Assembly (NCBI GenBank): GCA_026708685.1
Contig: JAPOUL010000114.1
Location: forward strand, 1-46,958
Source of the DNA: Bacteroidota bacterium
GTDB taxonomy: Bacteria > Bacteroidota > Rhodothermia > Rhodothermales > Bin80
DNA length: 46,958 nucleotides
Direction of reading: 5' to 3'
The notes beneath the pieces are model-generated. The model saw nothing but the letters and a program-made list of their open reading frames with translations. It did not search any database and was not told the DNA's origin. The position numbers and the translations under genes are program-made. This document shows positions 18,901-29,093 of this stretch, piece by piece (position 1 is the stretch's first letter; each line of letters starts with the position of its first letter).

Positions 18901-20381
18901 ATTCAAGTGCACGGATTAGTGTAAAACTCGTTTCTGAAGTGGGGGTGGGGACGGTTGCAGCTGGTGTCGCCAAGGGAAAAGCGGATGTGGTACTGATCAG
19001 TGGGACCGATGGTGGTACGGGTGCCTCTCCCAAGACATCTATCATGCACGCGGGGCTTCCATGGGAGCTGGGATTATCTGAGACCCATCAGACTCTGGTC
19101 AACCACGGACTGCGTAGCCGTATTGTTGTGGAATGTGATGGTCAAATGAAAACCGGCAGGGATGTTGCTATTGCCGCACTATTGGGAGCGGACGAATTTG
19201 GATTTGCAACCGCCCCACTGGTGGCATTAGGATGTATTATGATGCGAAAATGTCATCTCAATACATGCCCCGTCGGGATTGCAACTCAGGACCCAGAACT
19301 TCGCAAAAAATTTGCAGGGGAGCCAGAGCATGTGGTGAACTACTTGCATTTTGTTGCCGAAGAGCTTCGGCAGATTATGGCGAAGCTTGGATTCAGGACC
19401 CTCAAGGAAATGTGTGGGCGGGTAGATCTCCTGAAACCACGGCGCAATATAACGCACTGGAAGGCACGTCACCTGAATCTATCTAAAATCCTTGTCCACC
19501 CGAAGGTGCCCAAGATCCTCCAGAAGTTTAGCACCACTGTACAGGATCATGGACTTGATGGTGCACTGGATCATGAGCTCATCCAACTCGCCAAACCTGC
19601 ATTGAATCACAGAAAACATGTTTTGGCCGACATTGAGATAAGAAACACCAATCGAACCGTTGGTGCCATGCTAAGTCACGAAATATCCAAGCGTTTTCGT
19701 GATCATCCACTCAGTGATGACACCATTACGTTTAATTGTACTGGCTCAGGAGGTCAAAGCTTTGCAGCGTTCGCAACAAGGGGGATCACGTTCAATATTC
19801 TTGGGGATGCAAACGATTATTTTGGAAAGGGACTCTCGGGTGCAAAACTCATCATTTCTCCTCCCCCTCAAGCCACATACACACCCCATCGAAATATCAC
19901 GGTTGGCAATGTAGCATTCTATGGGGCTACGAGTGGAGAAGCCTATATTCATGGGGGGGCTGGTGAACGGTTCTGTGTCAGAAATAGTGGAGTTCTTGCT
20001 GTTGTGGAGGCCGTCGGGGACCATGGATGTGAGTATATGACGGGGGGGCGTGTTGTTGTTCTTGGAGAAACGGGCAGAAACTTTGCCGCGGGTATGAGTG
20101 GAGGAATTGCTTATGTTGTTGATGGCACAAAAGAATTCAGAAATGGACGCTGCAATATGGAATCGGTGGAGTTGTTGCCTGTAGATCAACCTGAGAATAT
20201 CCGCGAGTTGAAGATCATGATCGAAAATCACTTGCAATTGACTGGAAGTGTTGCCGCCCAGTGGACCCTAGAGAACTGGGAGAGCATCTTAGAAGATTTT
20301 GTAATGGTCATGCCGATAGAATATCGAAACGCATTAGAGCGTCTCTCCAAAGAAAATAGTCAGGTGGCCATTGCTGCATAA
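15924..20381 (+). CDS. gltB: Glutamate synthase large (alpha) subunit
   Basis: GltB hydrolyses glutamine and transfers the ammonia to 2-oxoglutarate at an FMN site, giving glutamate. I prefer the ATG at 15924; an in-frame TTG at 15909 would add five residues. The domains follow the standard order. A class II glutamine amidotransferase domain has its nucleophile in HDACGVG. The central domain is followed by the FMN-binding synthase domain (KLVSEVGVGTVAAGVAKG, then ISGTDGGTGASP). The cluster Cys lie in CIMMRKCHLNTCPVGIATQ. The C-terminal GXGXG beta-helix has repeats such as YGATSGEAYIHGGAGERF. About 1485 residues is normal size. gltD follows after five bases, so the two form an operon. Confidence 0.97.
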   Translation: MIRSEGLYDPAFEHDACGVGLYCRVDGTPSHGVIKKGLQILEELNHRGACSCDESTGDGAGILIQLPHEFFEREVSHLPDLGDYGAGTLFVPAKYESQCKTLLEEIVASFGTQIFAWRQVPVDSNAIGPSAKETEPHIWQCFIHRHNTLTTQAFERQLYVIRKIFQKNVITHHLDGAYVASLSGYTMVYKGMLMPTQITQYFPDFGSARFKSALAMVHSRFSTNTFPEWSLAQPFRFLCHNGEINTLRGNINQMHAAEVMFRSEDFGEDVKKLVPVIREGGSDSMALDNALELLYHTGRSLPHAMMMLIPEAWERAEHMSDDKRAFYQYHSNLMDPWDGPADVLFTDGRFAGALLDRNGLRPSRYTVTKDGYVILASETGVGDIAESNVLQKGRLKPGRMFLIDLEERRLIDDEEIKDQISTRAPYRVWLNDHQTTLDSLPPCEPRASQYSLIQYQQMYGYTLEDLRLLIAPMGQQGKEPLGAMGNDTPLAVLSDRPRLLYDYFKQLFAQVTNPPLDAIREYMVTSLAMNLGSSGNLFNEGPRHCSKLRLEQPILTETDLASIDAGIPGVATLDMSFRAGQLSMALERLQEEAAQAISQGCHLVVLSDRSAGVDDLPIPALLGTSAVHHYLIKKGLRLRCGLIIDSGEPREVHHFAMLIGYGAEAICPYVALDTVRDLVCKQRIMDISESEAVDRYIYSIGYGLLKVMSKMGISTLQSYRGAQIFEALGIGEDLVNEYFCGTSSRIGGVGLDIISQEVQLRHEQAFPKKQISGIYPLDVGGQYQWRRGGERHAFSPSAIANMQEAARSKSHHSYQAFSDEINKGDVNTLRGLLTFDYKNTESIDLDEVMPWTEIVKLFKTGAMSNGSISGETHEALAIAMNQIGGKSNTGEGGEGPERYGRDNPRRSRIKQVASGRFGVTIDYLESADEIQIKIAQGAKPGEGGQLPGNKVYPWIARLRHSTPYVGLISPPPHHDIYSIEDLAQLIHDLKNANSSARISVKLVSEVGVGTVAAGVAKGKADVVLISGTDGGTGASPKTSIMHAGLPWELGLSETHQTLVNHGLRSRIVVECDGQMKTGRDVAIAALLGADEFGFATAPLVALGCIMMRKCHLNTCPVGIATQDPELRKKFAGEPEHVVNYLHFVAEELRQIMAKLGFRTLKEMCGRVDLLKPRRNITHWKARHLNLSKILVHPKVPKILQKFSTTVQDHGLDGALDHELIQLAKPALNHRKHVLADIEIRNTNRTVGAMLSHEISKRFRDHPLSDDTITFNCTGSGGQSFAAFATRGITFNILGDANDYFGKGLSGAKLIISPPPQATYTPHRNITVGNVAFYGATSGEAYIHGGAGERFCVRNSGVLAVVEAVGDHGCEYMTGGRVVVLGETGRNFAAGMSGGIAYVVDGTKEFRNGRCNMESVELLPVDQPENIRELKIMIENHLQLTGSVAAQWTLENWESILEDFVMVMPIEYRNALERLSKENSQVAIAA

Positions 20382-20386
20382 CCATC

Positions 20387-21841
20387 ATGGGAAAAACGAC
20401 CGGATTTATTGAGTATCAGCGGGAGCTGCCTGCTTATCGATCTGTCGGGGATCGACTTCAGGACTGGCGTGAGGTGTATGAACCATTTGCGGAAGAGAGT
20501 CTGCGTCATCAGGCTGCCAGATGTATGGATTGCGGGATTCCATTTTGTCAATCTGGCTGTCCGCTCGGGAATGTCATTCCCGACTGGAATGATCTTGTTT
20601 ATCAAGGAGATTGGAAAGCAGCTTATCAACGACTCACGGCTACCAATAATTTTCCAGAATTTACCGGTCGAATTTGCCCCGCCCCCTGTGAAACTGCATG
20701 TGTGCTTGGCATCATTGACGATCCTGTGACGATTGAGCAGATTGAGCAGGAAATTATTGAGTATGCATTTCGTGAGGGATGGGTAAAGCCTCAACAGCCT
20801 GCTCGGCGGACTGGGAAGCAGGTCGCGGTCATCGGTTCAGGTCCTGCGGGGCTCGCGGCTGCTGATCAGATGAATCAAGCGGGTCATCGCGTCACCGTAT
20901 TAGAACGGGATGACAGAATTGGAGGGCTCCTCCGCTATGGGATTCCTGACTTTAAGTTAGAGAAATGGGTCTTGGATCGTCGTTTGGATCTTTTGAAAAA
21001 AAGCGGGATTCAGTTTATCACCCGTGCCAATGTAGGCGGTTCTTATGCATGTTCACGCCTTCAGGAGTTTGATGCTGTGATCATTTGTACAGGTGCCACC
21101 AAGCCTCGAAATCTACCCGTACGAGGACGAAAATTAACGGGAATTCACTATGCATTTGATTATCTGCGTCAACAGAATAAGCTTAATCTAGGTGATGATC
21201 TGTGCCGGGAGAATATTCATCAGATCAATGCAGCTGGAAAACATGTCATCGTCATCGGTGGAGGGGATACTGGTAGCGACTGTGTAGGGACGGCAAATCG
21301 ACAGGGTGCCAAGTCTGTAACGCAGTTTGAACTCCTGCCTACTCCTCCTGATGAGCGTCCAGATCATCAACCTTGGCCTTATTACCCGATGGTTCTTCGA
21401 ACCAGTTCCTCGCATCAGGAAGGCGGTGATCGTCACTGGAGTATCATGACCAAGGAATTTATGGGCAAACATGGTCAAGTGAAAAGTTTGAAAACGGTTC
21501 GGACCGAGTTCAAGGGGCAGAAAATTATTGAACATCCAGATACCCATCAAGACTGGCCAGCTGATTTGGTTCTTCTTGCCATTGGATACAGCGGACCCGA
21601 GTCAGATGGTATCGCGGATCCTCTTGGGATTAAACTTGACCGACGCAGTAATTTTAAGACGGATCATCAGTATCAGACGAATATGCCCGGAATTTTTGCT
21701 GCGGGGGATGCTCGTAGAGGACAGTCCTTAGTGGTATGGGCAATCAGTGAAGGCCGTGAAGCGGCACGACACGCCGATGCTTACTTATCAGGATTTATTG
21801 CTTTACCAACGAAGGGAGTGGGGGATTTGCCCCGCAGGTGA
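20387..21841 (+). CDS. gltD: Glutamate synthase small (beta) subunit
   Basis: GltD passes electrons from NADPH through FAD and iron-sulfur clusters to GltB. The 484-residue product shows the N-terminal cluster cysteines (RCMDCGIPFCQSGCPLGN and CPAPCETACVLG), the FAD-binding GSGPAGLAAADQM and the NADPH-binding GGGDTGSDC. The C-terminal FAD segment is GIFAAGDARRGQSLVVWAI. All key residues are present. It starts five bases after gltB. The 443 bases downstream carry no clear terminator. Confidence 0.97.
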   Translation: MGKTTGFIEYQRELPAYRSVGDRLQDWREVYEPFAEESLRHQAARCMDCGIPFCQSGCPLGNVIPDWNDLVYQGDWKAAYQRLTATNNFPEFTGRICPAPCETACVLGIIDDPVTIEQIEQEIIEYAFREGWVKPQQPARRTGKQVAVIGSGPAGLAAADQMNQAGHRVTVLERDDRIGGLLRYGIPDFKLEKWVLDRRLDLLKKSGIQFITRANVGGSYACSRLQEFDAVIICTGATKPRNLPVRGRKLTGIHYAFDYLRQQNKLNLGDDLCRENIHQINAAGKHVIVIGGGDTGSDCVGTANRQGAKSVTQFELLPTPPDERPDHQPWPYYPMVLRTSSSHQEGGDRHWSIMTKEFMGKHGQVKSLKTVRTEFKGQKIIEHPDTHQDWPADLVLLAIGYSGPESDGIADPLGIKLDRRSNFKTDHQYQTNMPGIFAAGDARRGQSLVVWAISEGREAARHADAYLSGFIALPTKGVGDLPRR

Positions 21842-22284
21842 GCGAACCAGAAGGACTCCACATACTGCATCACGCATTTGATTGGACTCATTCCGAGATC
21901 TTTGATTAGCATGAAAATAGCATCGCGTACTTGAGATGTAGCATCATTTCGTATTTTGATAGGAACTTGATTCGCATGGATATTCTCCCGATACAGAGAA
22001 AGGTTGTAGGTTGTTCATAGTACAAAAAGGTTAAAGTTAAGTGGAGGACTGTTTGTGTTGTCCTTGGATAGCTCAGGAGTATCAACTTGAAGACTAATGT
22101 CCATCAACTGCACTATATCGTTTTGATTGGTGTAACTAATTTCTTCTCGCATTACGAAATGTTCGGATATACAAACCTGTGTAGAAAAGATGAATTGGCG
22201 GTCGAAAGAATTAATTAAGAATTGTTTCTAAGTGAAAAAATGGGCAAAACCTTGCATTGATAGTTATAGACCGCAACACATCAT
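21842..22284. other. Gap with one doubtful small ORF, probably decayed sequence
   Basis: No gene here can be supported firmly. On the minus strand an ATG at 22152 opens a 45-codon frame ending at 22015 (begins MREEISYTNQ), and the frame stays open upstream of that ATG. It could be the tail of a lost gene. Another minus-strand stretch near 21840-21980 reads like a short helical fragment (DAIFMLIKDLGMSP) without a start. Neither is recognisable. The region sits between gltD and a damaged toxin gene, so it may be an eroded accessory segment. Confidence 0.3.
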
Positions 22285-22703
22285 TCAAGATGGACTATTC
22301 AGTAAGATTTTGAATTCTTCGGGAGTTACCGTTGAGATAGAAGGGAAATGAGTTTGATTCAGTTCTTTGAAATGCTTATCGTAGGTTACTATACAGTCAG
22401 CTCTTCCGGCAACTGCACAATCCGTAAACTTGTTATCATCTGGATCAGATTTTATCATGTTCCATTGATAGTGTTTAGAGATAAGCAATACGTTAGAAAG
22501 ACATTCAAGGGCTTCAATCACATCTGAGGCTGTGCTTTGTCCCATTTTTTGCCCAATTACTTCTTCGTATTCAAGAGCAATCTGCGTACTAATAATAGGG
22601 AATAGAAACCCTTATGTAGCCCATCATAAATCCAATGATAAGGTGATTTGTCCGAAATTGAGACTAGAAGAATGTTCGTATCAATTACGGATCGGAGGCA
22701 CAT
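22285..22703 (-). pseudogene. PIN-domain toxin with one frameshift
   Basis: Read from ATG at 22703, the minus strand begins VIDTNILLVSISDKSPYHW. It breaks near 22616 and resumes in a second frame as PIISTQIALEYEEVI, through DPDDNKFTDCAVAGRAD and YDKHFKEL to the stop at 22285. Joined, the two parts give a complete ~138-residue PIN_3-type RNase toxin with the expected acids (D in VIDTN, E in EYEEV, D in DPDDNKFTD, D in YDKHF). One extra T in the coding strand at the GGTTTC run would repair the frame. It lies three bases after the antitoxin gene. It could be a true inactivated toxin or a sequencing error. Confidence 0.75.
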
Positions 22704-22706
22704 TGT

Positions 22707-22940
22707 TCAAGGACGGTAAGGAGTACGCATGTGCGTATGTACAAGACGGTGAAAATCATCTTCAGTCCAGGCTTCTTTATCTACAACTTGATTGGCTTTC
22801 AATGTTGCTCGTTGGGCAAAGAATTTACCCACGATGTTAGATAATTCAATCCACACTTCGTCAGATACTTCTACATCTTGAAGTGCAGCAAGAAGTTCCA
22901 CCTTGGTTTTGCAGACTTTCTCAACATCTTGAGGTATCAT
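22707..22940 (-). CDS. Predicted antitoxin of the PIN-toxin module
   Basis: This 77-residue ORF (MIPQDVEKVCKTKVELLAAL) ends three bases before the PIN toxin start. It has the size and position of the antitoxin in PIN-family toxin-antitoxin pairs. The sequence is charged and helical with no motif I can name. Its start codon lies inside a perfect 15-base palindrome, as expected if the protein or complex represses its own promoter. The antitoxin call rests on context more than on sequence similarity. The reading frame is intact. Confidence 0.6.
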   Translation of the reverse strand: MIPQDVEKVCKTKVELLAALQDVEVSDEVWIELSNIVGKFFAQRATLKANQVVDKEAWTEDDFHRLVHTHMRTPYRP

Positions 22941-22952
22941 GAAAATTTCATG
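22938..22952 (-). promoter_or_regulatory. Palindrome over the antitoxin start codon
   Basis: CATGAAA and TTTCATG flank a single central base, giving a perfect 15-base palindrome that includes the antitoxin ATG. Toxin-antitoxin operons are commonly autoregulated through such a site. The next 274 bases, to the decayed nuclease, hold no gene. Confidence 0.45.
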
Positions 22953-23226
22953 TTTAAGATTCTTAACATGCGTGCTACTACGTAATGTTGAACTGGTTCA
23001 AACTTTCATCAATTCAAAGTCTAATGCACTTCGTGGAACTATCTGCTGTTCCATCTAACGGGGGTTTAGAGTCACGATGTCGGCACGATTCTAATGTCCT
23101 ACGGGTACTCGATTTCGTTGATCAACCCCCCATTGGTAGACTTCATAAGTCGTTTCCTACCTCTGCTAGTCAAACCACCCTATACGATGATGAGGGACAC
23201 TTTTTTCTCGAAAATAGTGACGTGCT

Positions 23227-24262
23227 TTAAATTTTAGAAGACTCATGATCGTTATCTCCAACACAGTACCATTCAATTCCTAAGGAATTAGCCACTTTGA
23301 CGAGCATTTCTACTCCACCAGATTGTTGAAATTCAACGAATAGGATGCCTGCTTGATGGAGATCAATGTTACAAGTTTGAGCGGCTGCTTCATAAATCCA
23401 TACTTCAGTTTGCCCTTCTACTAATAACCAGCAACGTGCGAACAACAATTCTCCTCTACTTCTTCTAATATGGTGATTGAATTTCAAGGTTTTCTCGTCA
23501 GATAAATGATCATTAGATATTTGAAATGCCTGAATTCCATCGGAGGTTCGGGATAGATGTCTAATATCACCATTTCTGCACCTGAAATGAGTTCACCGCT
23601 GTGGGTTGAAATTATTCGTTGATGTGCAAAATCTTGAATGAGCATCCATAAAATTCGGGTTGCTGATAGATGTAGATGAGCTTCTGGTTCCTCCAATGCT
23701 AAAATTGAAGTATTTTTCGGATGACTTTTCAGAAAAGCGAAAATAGCATCAAAACTGCAAGGCTTTGAGTACCTTCTCCATGTCTGGAGAGTGGAATTTT
23801 AGCGCCAGTAAAAGTGCCGACCTGAACTTCTGCTTTAGAGACAATCTCAAAAGCAGGAGTTGGGACAGCCTCAATGGAAATAGAATCTTCATCTGACAAA
23901 AGGACAAGAGATTGCAGATGACGCAATTGAGATTTTACTTGGTTAAAACTGGCATGGGATGACACAATGAGATCATTCACATCTTTGAGAACGGATTCAA
24001 TTTCCATTTTCATTGATGGGGTAAGCTCAGAATCTTTGAGAAAAGGCCTCCAAATTGAGCCATGAGCCGCTAAATGTAGGCTAACATCACGAAGAACATT
24101 GAGAGAGTAATATTGGATCTCGTATTCCCAATACTTGAATGCCATCATTGCATGTGCCGGTAGTTTTTCACCGTGTTTATCAAGAAAAGACCAGTGATGC
24201 GCAAGTTCTTTTTTCCTGATGATACGAACACATGACTTGAAGATTAATGTGGCTTTCCTCAT
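23227..24262 (-). pseudogene. Decayed OLD-type ATP-dependent nuclease (AAA ATPase + TOPRIM)
   Basis: Three minus-strand frames join into one protein. The first (24262 to ~23740) gives a coiled central region and PLSRHGEGTQSLAVLML. The second gives AIFAFLKSHPKNTSI, then the Walker B/D-loop LEEPEAHLHLSA and the switch ISTHSGELISGAEMV. The third gives DIRHLSRTSDGIQAFQ and a TOPRIM start with LLVEGQTEVWIYEAAAQ and CVGDND. Frameshifts lie near 23735-23765 and near 23567-23572. The Walker A region is missing at the 5' end, and the protein stops soon after the TOPRIM acids. Intact OLD-family nucleases act in phage defence or DNA repair. This copy cannot be functional. Confidence 0.85.
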
Positions 24263-24514
24263 TTTCGTTGACTTGCAGTATTTTCGGACGAATTAGTCTT
24301 GTGACTAAATCGTTCCCCCATTTTTTGAATAGTTTTAATCTATTACAGATCATAGAGATACACGTAACACAAGTCGCAGAAGGGGTTATCTTAGACCTTA
24401 GCTATTTCCCCGGGTCATAAATATGACAACAAATCGACACTATTTTCACAAAATTTTCACAAAAATGCAACTTTTATTAATTTTTGTTGTATATTAGATA
24501 TGCGTGAAAACGCA

Positions 24515-26107
<1,593 letters not shown>

Positions 26108-26122
26108 CGAAGGATCACTAAA

Positions 26123-26148
26123 GCGGCGTACCCACTTGGGTACGCCGC
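26123..26148 (+). promoter_or_regulatory. Perfect hairpin in the metY-metX spacer
   Basis: GCGGCGTACCC (26123-26133) and its exact complement (26138-26148) form an 11-bp stem with a four-base ACTT loop, 11 bases before the metX ATG. There is no T-tract, so it is more likely an RNA processing, stabilising or translation-limiting element than a terminator. Confidence 0.5.
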
Positions 26149-26159
26149 CATTGACTCTG

Positions 26160-27236
26160 ATGCCAAGAATTTCTATCATACCATCCTTTGAGTTGGAGAG
26201 TGGGGATGTCCTCAATAACATCACCGTTGGATATGAGCGTTGGGGGACCCTTAATGACACCGGTGACAATGTCATTGTTGTCGGACACTCTTTGACGAGC
26301 TCGCCGAATGCTCAATCATGGTGGTCCGGGTGTGTTGGCCCAGGCAAGGCACTGGATACCGATAAGTATTTTGTCGTGTGTGCCAATGTGATTGGGTCTC
26401 CCTATGGGACAGTATCTCCCATTTCCGTTAACCCATCTACAGGAAAGGCCTACGGTCTTTCTTTGCCCCAGGCGACAATTCGAGATACGGTAAGGCTTCA
26501 TAAAGTACTCTTGGATCGTTTGGGAGTCCAAAAAATCGCATTTGCGATTGGTGGAAGCATGGGAGGGATGCAGGTTCTGGAATGGGCTCAATACGGATCA
26601 GATTATATTCGTGGCATGGTACCGATTGCCGTTGGAGCACGTCATTCATCATGGTGCATCGGTTGGAGTGAAGCTCAGCGACAGGCGATTTATGCAGATC
26701 CCGACTGGAACGATGGAATGTACGATTTGAATGCTCCCCCTACGAGTGGTTTAGCCGCCGCCAGAATGATGGCCATGGTGTCCTATCGTTCCTTTGAATC
26801 CTTTGAAGCGAAATTTGGGCGGGACAAAAACCAGCATGGCTCATTCCAAACAGCCACCTGGCTTCAGCATCATGGTGATAAACTTGTGAACAGGTTTGAT
26901 CCATCTTGCTATGTATATCTTACTCGCTTGATGGATACCCATGATATTTCGCATGATGGGTTCACCTATCAAGAAGTCCTTGCATCTCTGGATCAACATG
27001 CACTGGTTATTGGAATTCGTTCCGACATCTTATATCCACTGCAGGAGCAGGAAGAACTATATAGTACATTGCCTCAAGCGAATCTTGAGATTTTGGAAGG
27101 TCCCCACGGGCATGATTCTTTTTTGATTGATCAAGATGAACTCAATGATCTAGTGTTGCACTGGCGACAGCAGCAGATTGATCCATTGATAGATTCATCA
27201 CTGGAACATGAATTGGATTGTTGTGCATGCACATGA
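26160..27236 (+). CDS. metX: Homoserine O-acetyltransferase
   Basis: MetX acetylates homoserine using acetyl-CoA, giving the substrate of MetY. The ATG at 26160 yields 358 residues. A longer frame from TTG at 26100 would read through the hairpin and is unlikely. The alpha/beta-hydrolase signature is intact: nucleophile Ser in GGSMGGMQ, Asp in IGIRSDILYP and His in GPHGHDSF. The N-terminal ITVGYERWGTLN and CANVIGSPYGTVSP are characteristic of MetX rather than serine or other acyltransferases. A homoserine succinyltransferase role is possible in some members and cannot be excluded. It is probably co-transcribed with metY under the SAM-I riboswitch. Confidence 0.93.
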   Translation: MPRISIIPSFELESGDVLNNITVGYERWGTLNDTGDNVIVVGHSLTSSPNAQSWWSGCVGPGKALDTDKYFVVCANVIGSPYGTVSPISVNPSTGKAYGLSLPQATIRDTVRLHKVLLDRLGVQKIAFAIGGSMGGMQVLEWAQYGSDYIRGMVPIAVGARHSSWCIGWSEAQRQAIYADPDWNDGMYDLNAPPTSGLAAARMMAMVSYRSFESFEAKFGRDKNQHGSFQTATWLQHHGDKLVNRFDPSCYVYLTRLMDTHDISHDGFTYQEVLASLDQHALVIGIRSDILYPLQEQEELYSTLPQANLEILEGPHGHDSFLIDQDELNDLVLHWRQQQIDPLIDSSLEHELDCCACT

Positions 27237-27849
27237 TCATTCGGTGTTTTGGGATCATCATTGCATCAACGTTTTGAACCTCTTTACTTAAAATTGATCC
27301 ATCCTTCCATCTGGAATCCTATGTCGCGTTGTTCTCCAATACCATGACCCTTGACGACTGGGAGGAGTTCTTGATTTACAATAGAAATCATTCAGTTCTA
27401 CAGCAATTTCAATCCCCGAGTAAGTTCACATCTTACTTTGTATGCTTGATTGCTTTTATTGAGTTGTTTCAAACCCTTGATGATCAAACTATCAGCAATC
27501 ATCCTTGCATGATGCAATCGCCCCAATTATATCAGATTGATGGCCAGTAACTCCAAGTCGAAGTAGTAAAAGGATAGGGTGGAGCACGATTGTCTGGTTG
27601 CCTTACGAAGGAATATATTTTGGTGTGCTTCAGTTTTCTATGGTTTTGCGTTTTTTGAAGTTCTTCTCTATACGTATTATGATATAAGGGCATAGATCTA
27701 TTTCTTGAGCCTCTATCCAGAGAGTTTTCGCGTGGAGAATATGCCTCACTACCCTCTGTGAAATAAAAGCCTCCGTCACACCATTGATTTGGATGATATA
27801 TATCTCAGACAGGTATCTATGTTGTTTTGAACCTTATCATTGATGATAA
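27237..27849. other. Apparently non-coding stretch, possible eroded 5' part of the asd copy
   Basis: I see no supported gene in these ~610 bases. The decayed asd copy that follows would, if full length, begin near 27385. I could not align this stretch convincingly to the 5' part of the intact asd. A 73-codon plus-strand frame at 27329-27550 has no recognisable similarity. Confidence 0.4.
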
Positions 27850-28396
27850 GTTGAACTCCCCAACATTTCTAAAAGCGTATTTGGTGTTAAGGCTGTGCGT
27901 GTGACAACATTGCAGGTTCTTAGTGCTAGGTATTCTGATGTCTCATCTCTATATGAGTTGGGAATGTTTCTGCTGTTTATTCGTGGAGTCGAAGACCTTC
28001 CCCTTGATGCATCTGACTCACTGTGGGAATCCTTGGTTATCAGTCAATTTGAAAAGGATTCTGCCTTCTTCCCCTCTCCCCATTATGATGATTCCCCCGG
28101 ATAGAGCACCGCACATCCATCTTTATTCTGGTGGACTCCCATTCAACCCTCCTTGGAGTCTGCGAACCTATTGAATATTTTCTGAATCTCATTATAGATC
28201 GTGGTTTATCATCTAAGCCTGCGAATGATCTGAATATTTGGATGATGAGTTCTCCTTCCACCCAGAGTCCACTAGGATTTTGTAGGGGGATCATCGTGTG
28301 CACTCAAAATTCGCACATGTTCATTTTTGGGCTATCAGTTCTTCACCTTGTCCTACTGTGCAATCTTCAAAGATCTGTGCAGGACAATCTTAATTA
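27850..28396 (+). pseudogene. Decayed second copy of asd (aspartate-semialdehyde dehydrogenase)
   Basis: The DNA aligns by eye with the intact asd at 33385-34449. The frame FGVKAVRVTTLQVLSARYSD (from about 27880) matches FGVKAVHVTTMQALSGAGYP in the intact gene. Near 28190-28250, ATTATAGATCGTGGTTTATC and CTGAATATTTGGATGATGAG match ATTGCAGATCTTGATTTACC and CTGAATATTTTTGATGAAG. Near 28340-28395, CTTCACCTTGTCC and GGACAATCTTAA match the 3' part. Stops, frameshifts and deletions are scattered throughout, so it cannot encode a working enzyme. It lies upstream of a large FN3 gene remnant, mirroring the order intact asd - FN3 tail further right. Confidence 0.8.
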
Positions 28397-29093
28397 GAAT
28401 TTTTGTATGAAAAGTAGTATGCCTTGACTTGAGATCGCTTCATAAGTACGTCAGGGTAAAAATAAATTGTTGTAGGAGTTGAAAGTAAAAAATTCAACTG
28501 ATCTATTTGGTACTTCATTGATTTTCTTTGTTTTTGTTCATTTAGACTCATGGTGATGTTTTTTTCTTTGTCCTATCATCTCTTTTCGGTGAAGTTATTA
28601 CGACAGAGTATGATTTCGTTGGTACATATTTGATGGTCTACTCCTAGAACAGTCATGTTTAGGAACATCCTGAACCTACGTTGAAGCGGTATATTTTTTC
28701 TGAGGATCAACCAGAGATATCCGATGATTTAAGATCATCTGCGACTTCTCAAAACACATCATCCTTACAAAGGATGGGTACTACTGCCAAGAGTGCTGAG
28801 TCTGTGGATCACATAATCCTTCATCCTCAGCATAGAATTTTCACAGAGAAATTGATAGTACAAGAAGTTTTTTCAAATGACGATGATGAACATGAGTATG
28901 AAGATTCCCATCGCATGGTTGTGCATTATGATGGAGGTTTGTCAGGAGTCACATCAGTAGAACAGCGCTCTGCTCCATCAGTTTTTTCTTCTCCGATTGC
29001 ATACATGGTAGATAGGGCAATATGGGACATCCATTTTATTTTGAATCTGATGAAACTTTGTTACAAATTCATCAATCGATCATCTTGAACATT
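28397..29093 (+). other. Spacer with an unrecognised ORF fragment
   Basis: Bases 28397-28680 are AT-rich with no gene. A frame from TTG 28681 to 29088 encodes 135 residues, polar and acidic (EVFSNDDDEHEYEDSH), with no signal peptide and no family I recognise. It may be the 5' remnant of the FN3 gene that follows, because FN3-like sequence begins directly after it in another frame. Confidence 0.35.

Noticed and set aside
21840-21985. RelB/DinJ-like antitoxin fragment on the minus strand
   Set aside because: A few residues (IFMLIKDLGMSP) look like an antitoxin, but there is no start codon and no continuing frame; similarity too short to claim.
28681-29088. 135-codon ORF as a separate gene
   Set aside because: TTG start, no family or signal peptide; it abuts the FN3 remnant and is more likely its eroded 5' part.
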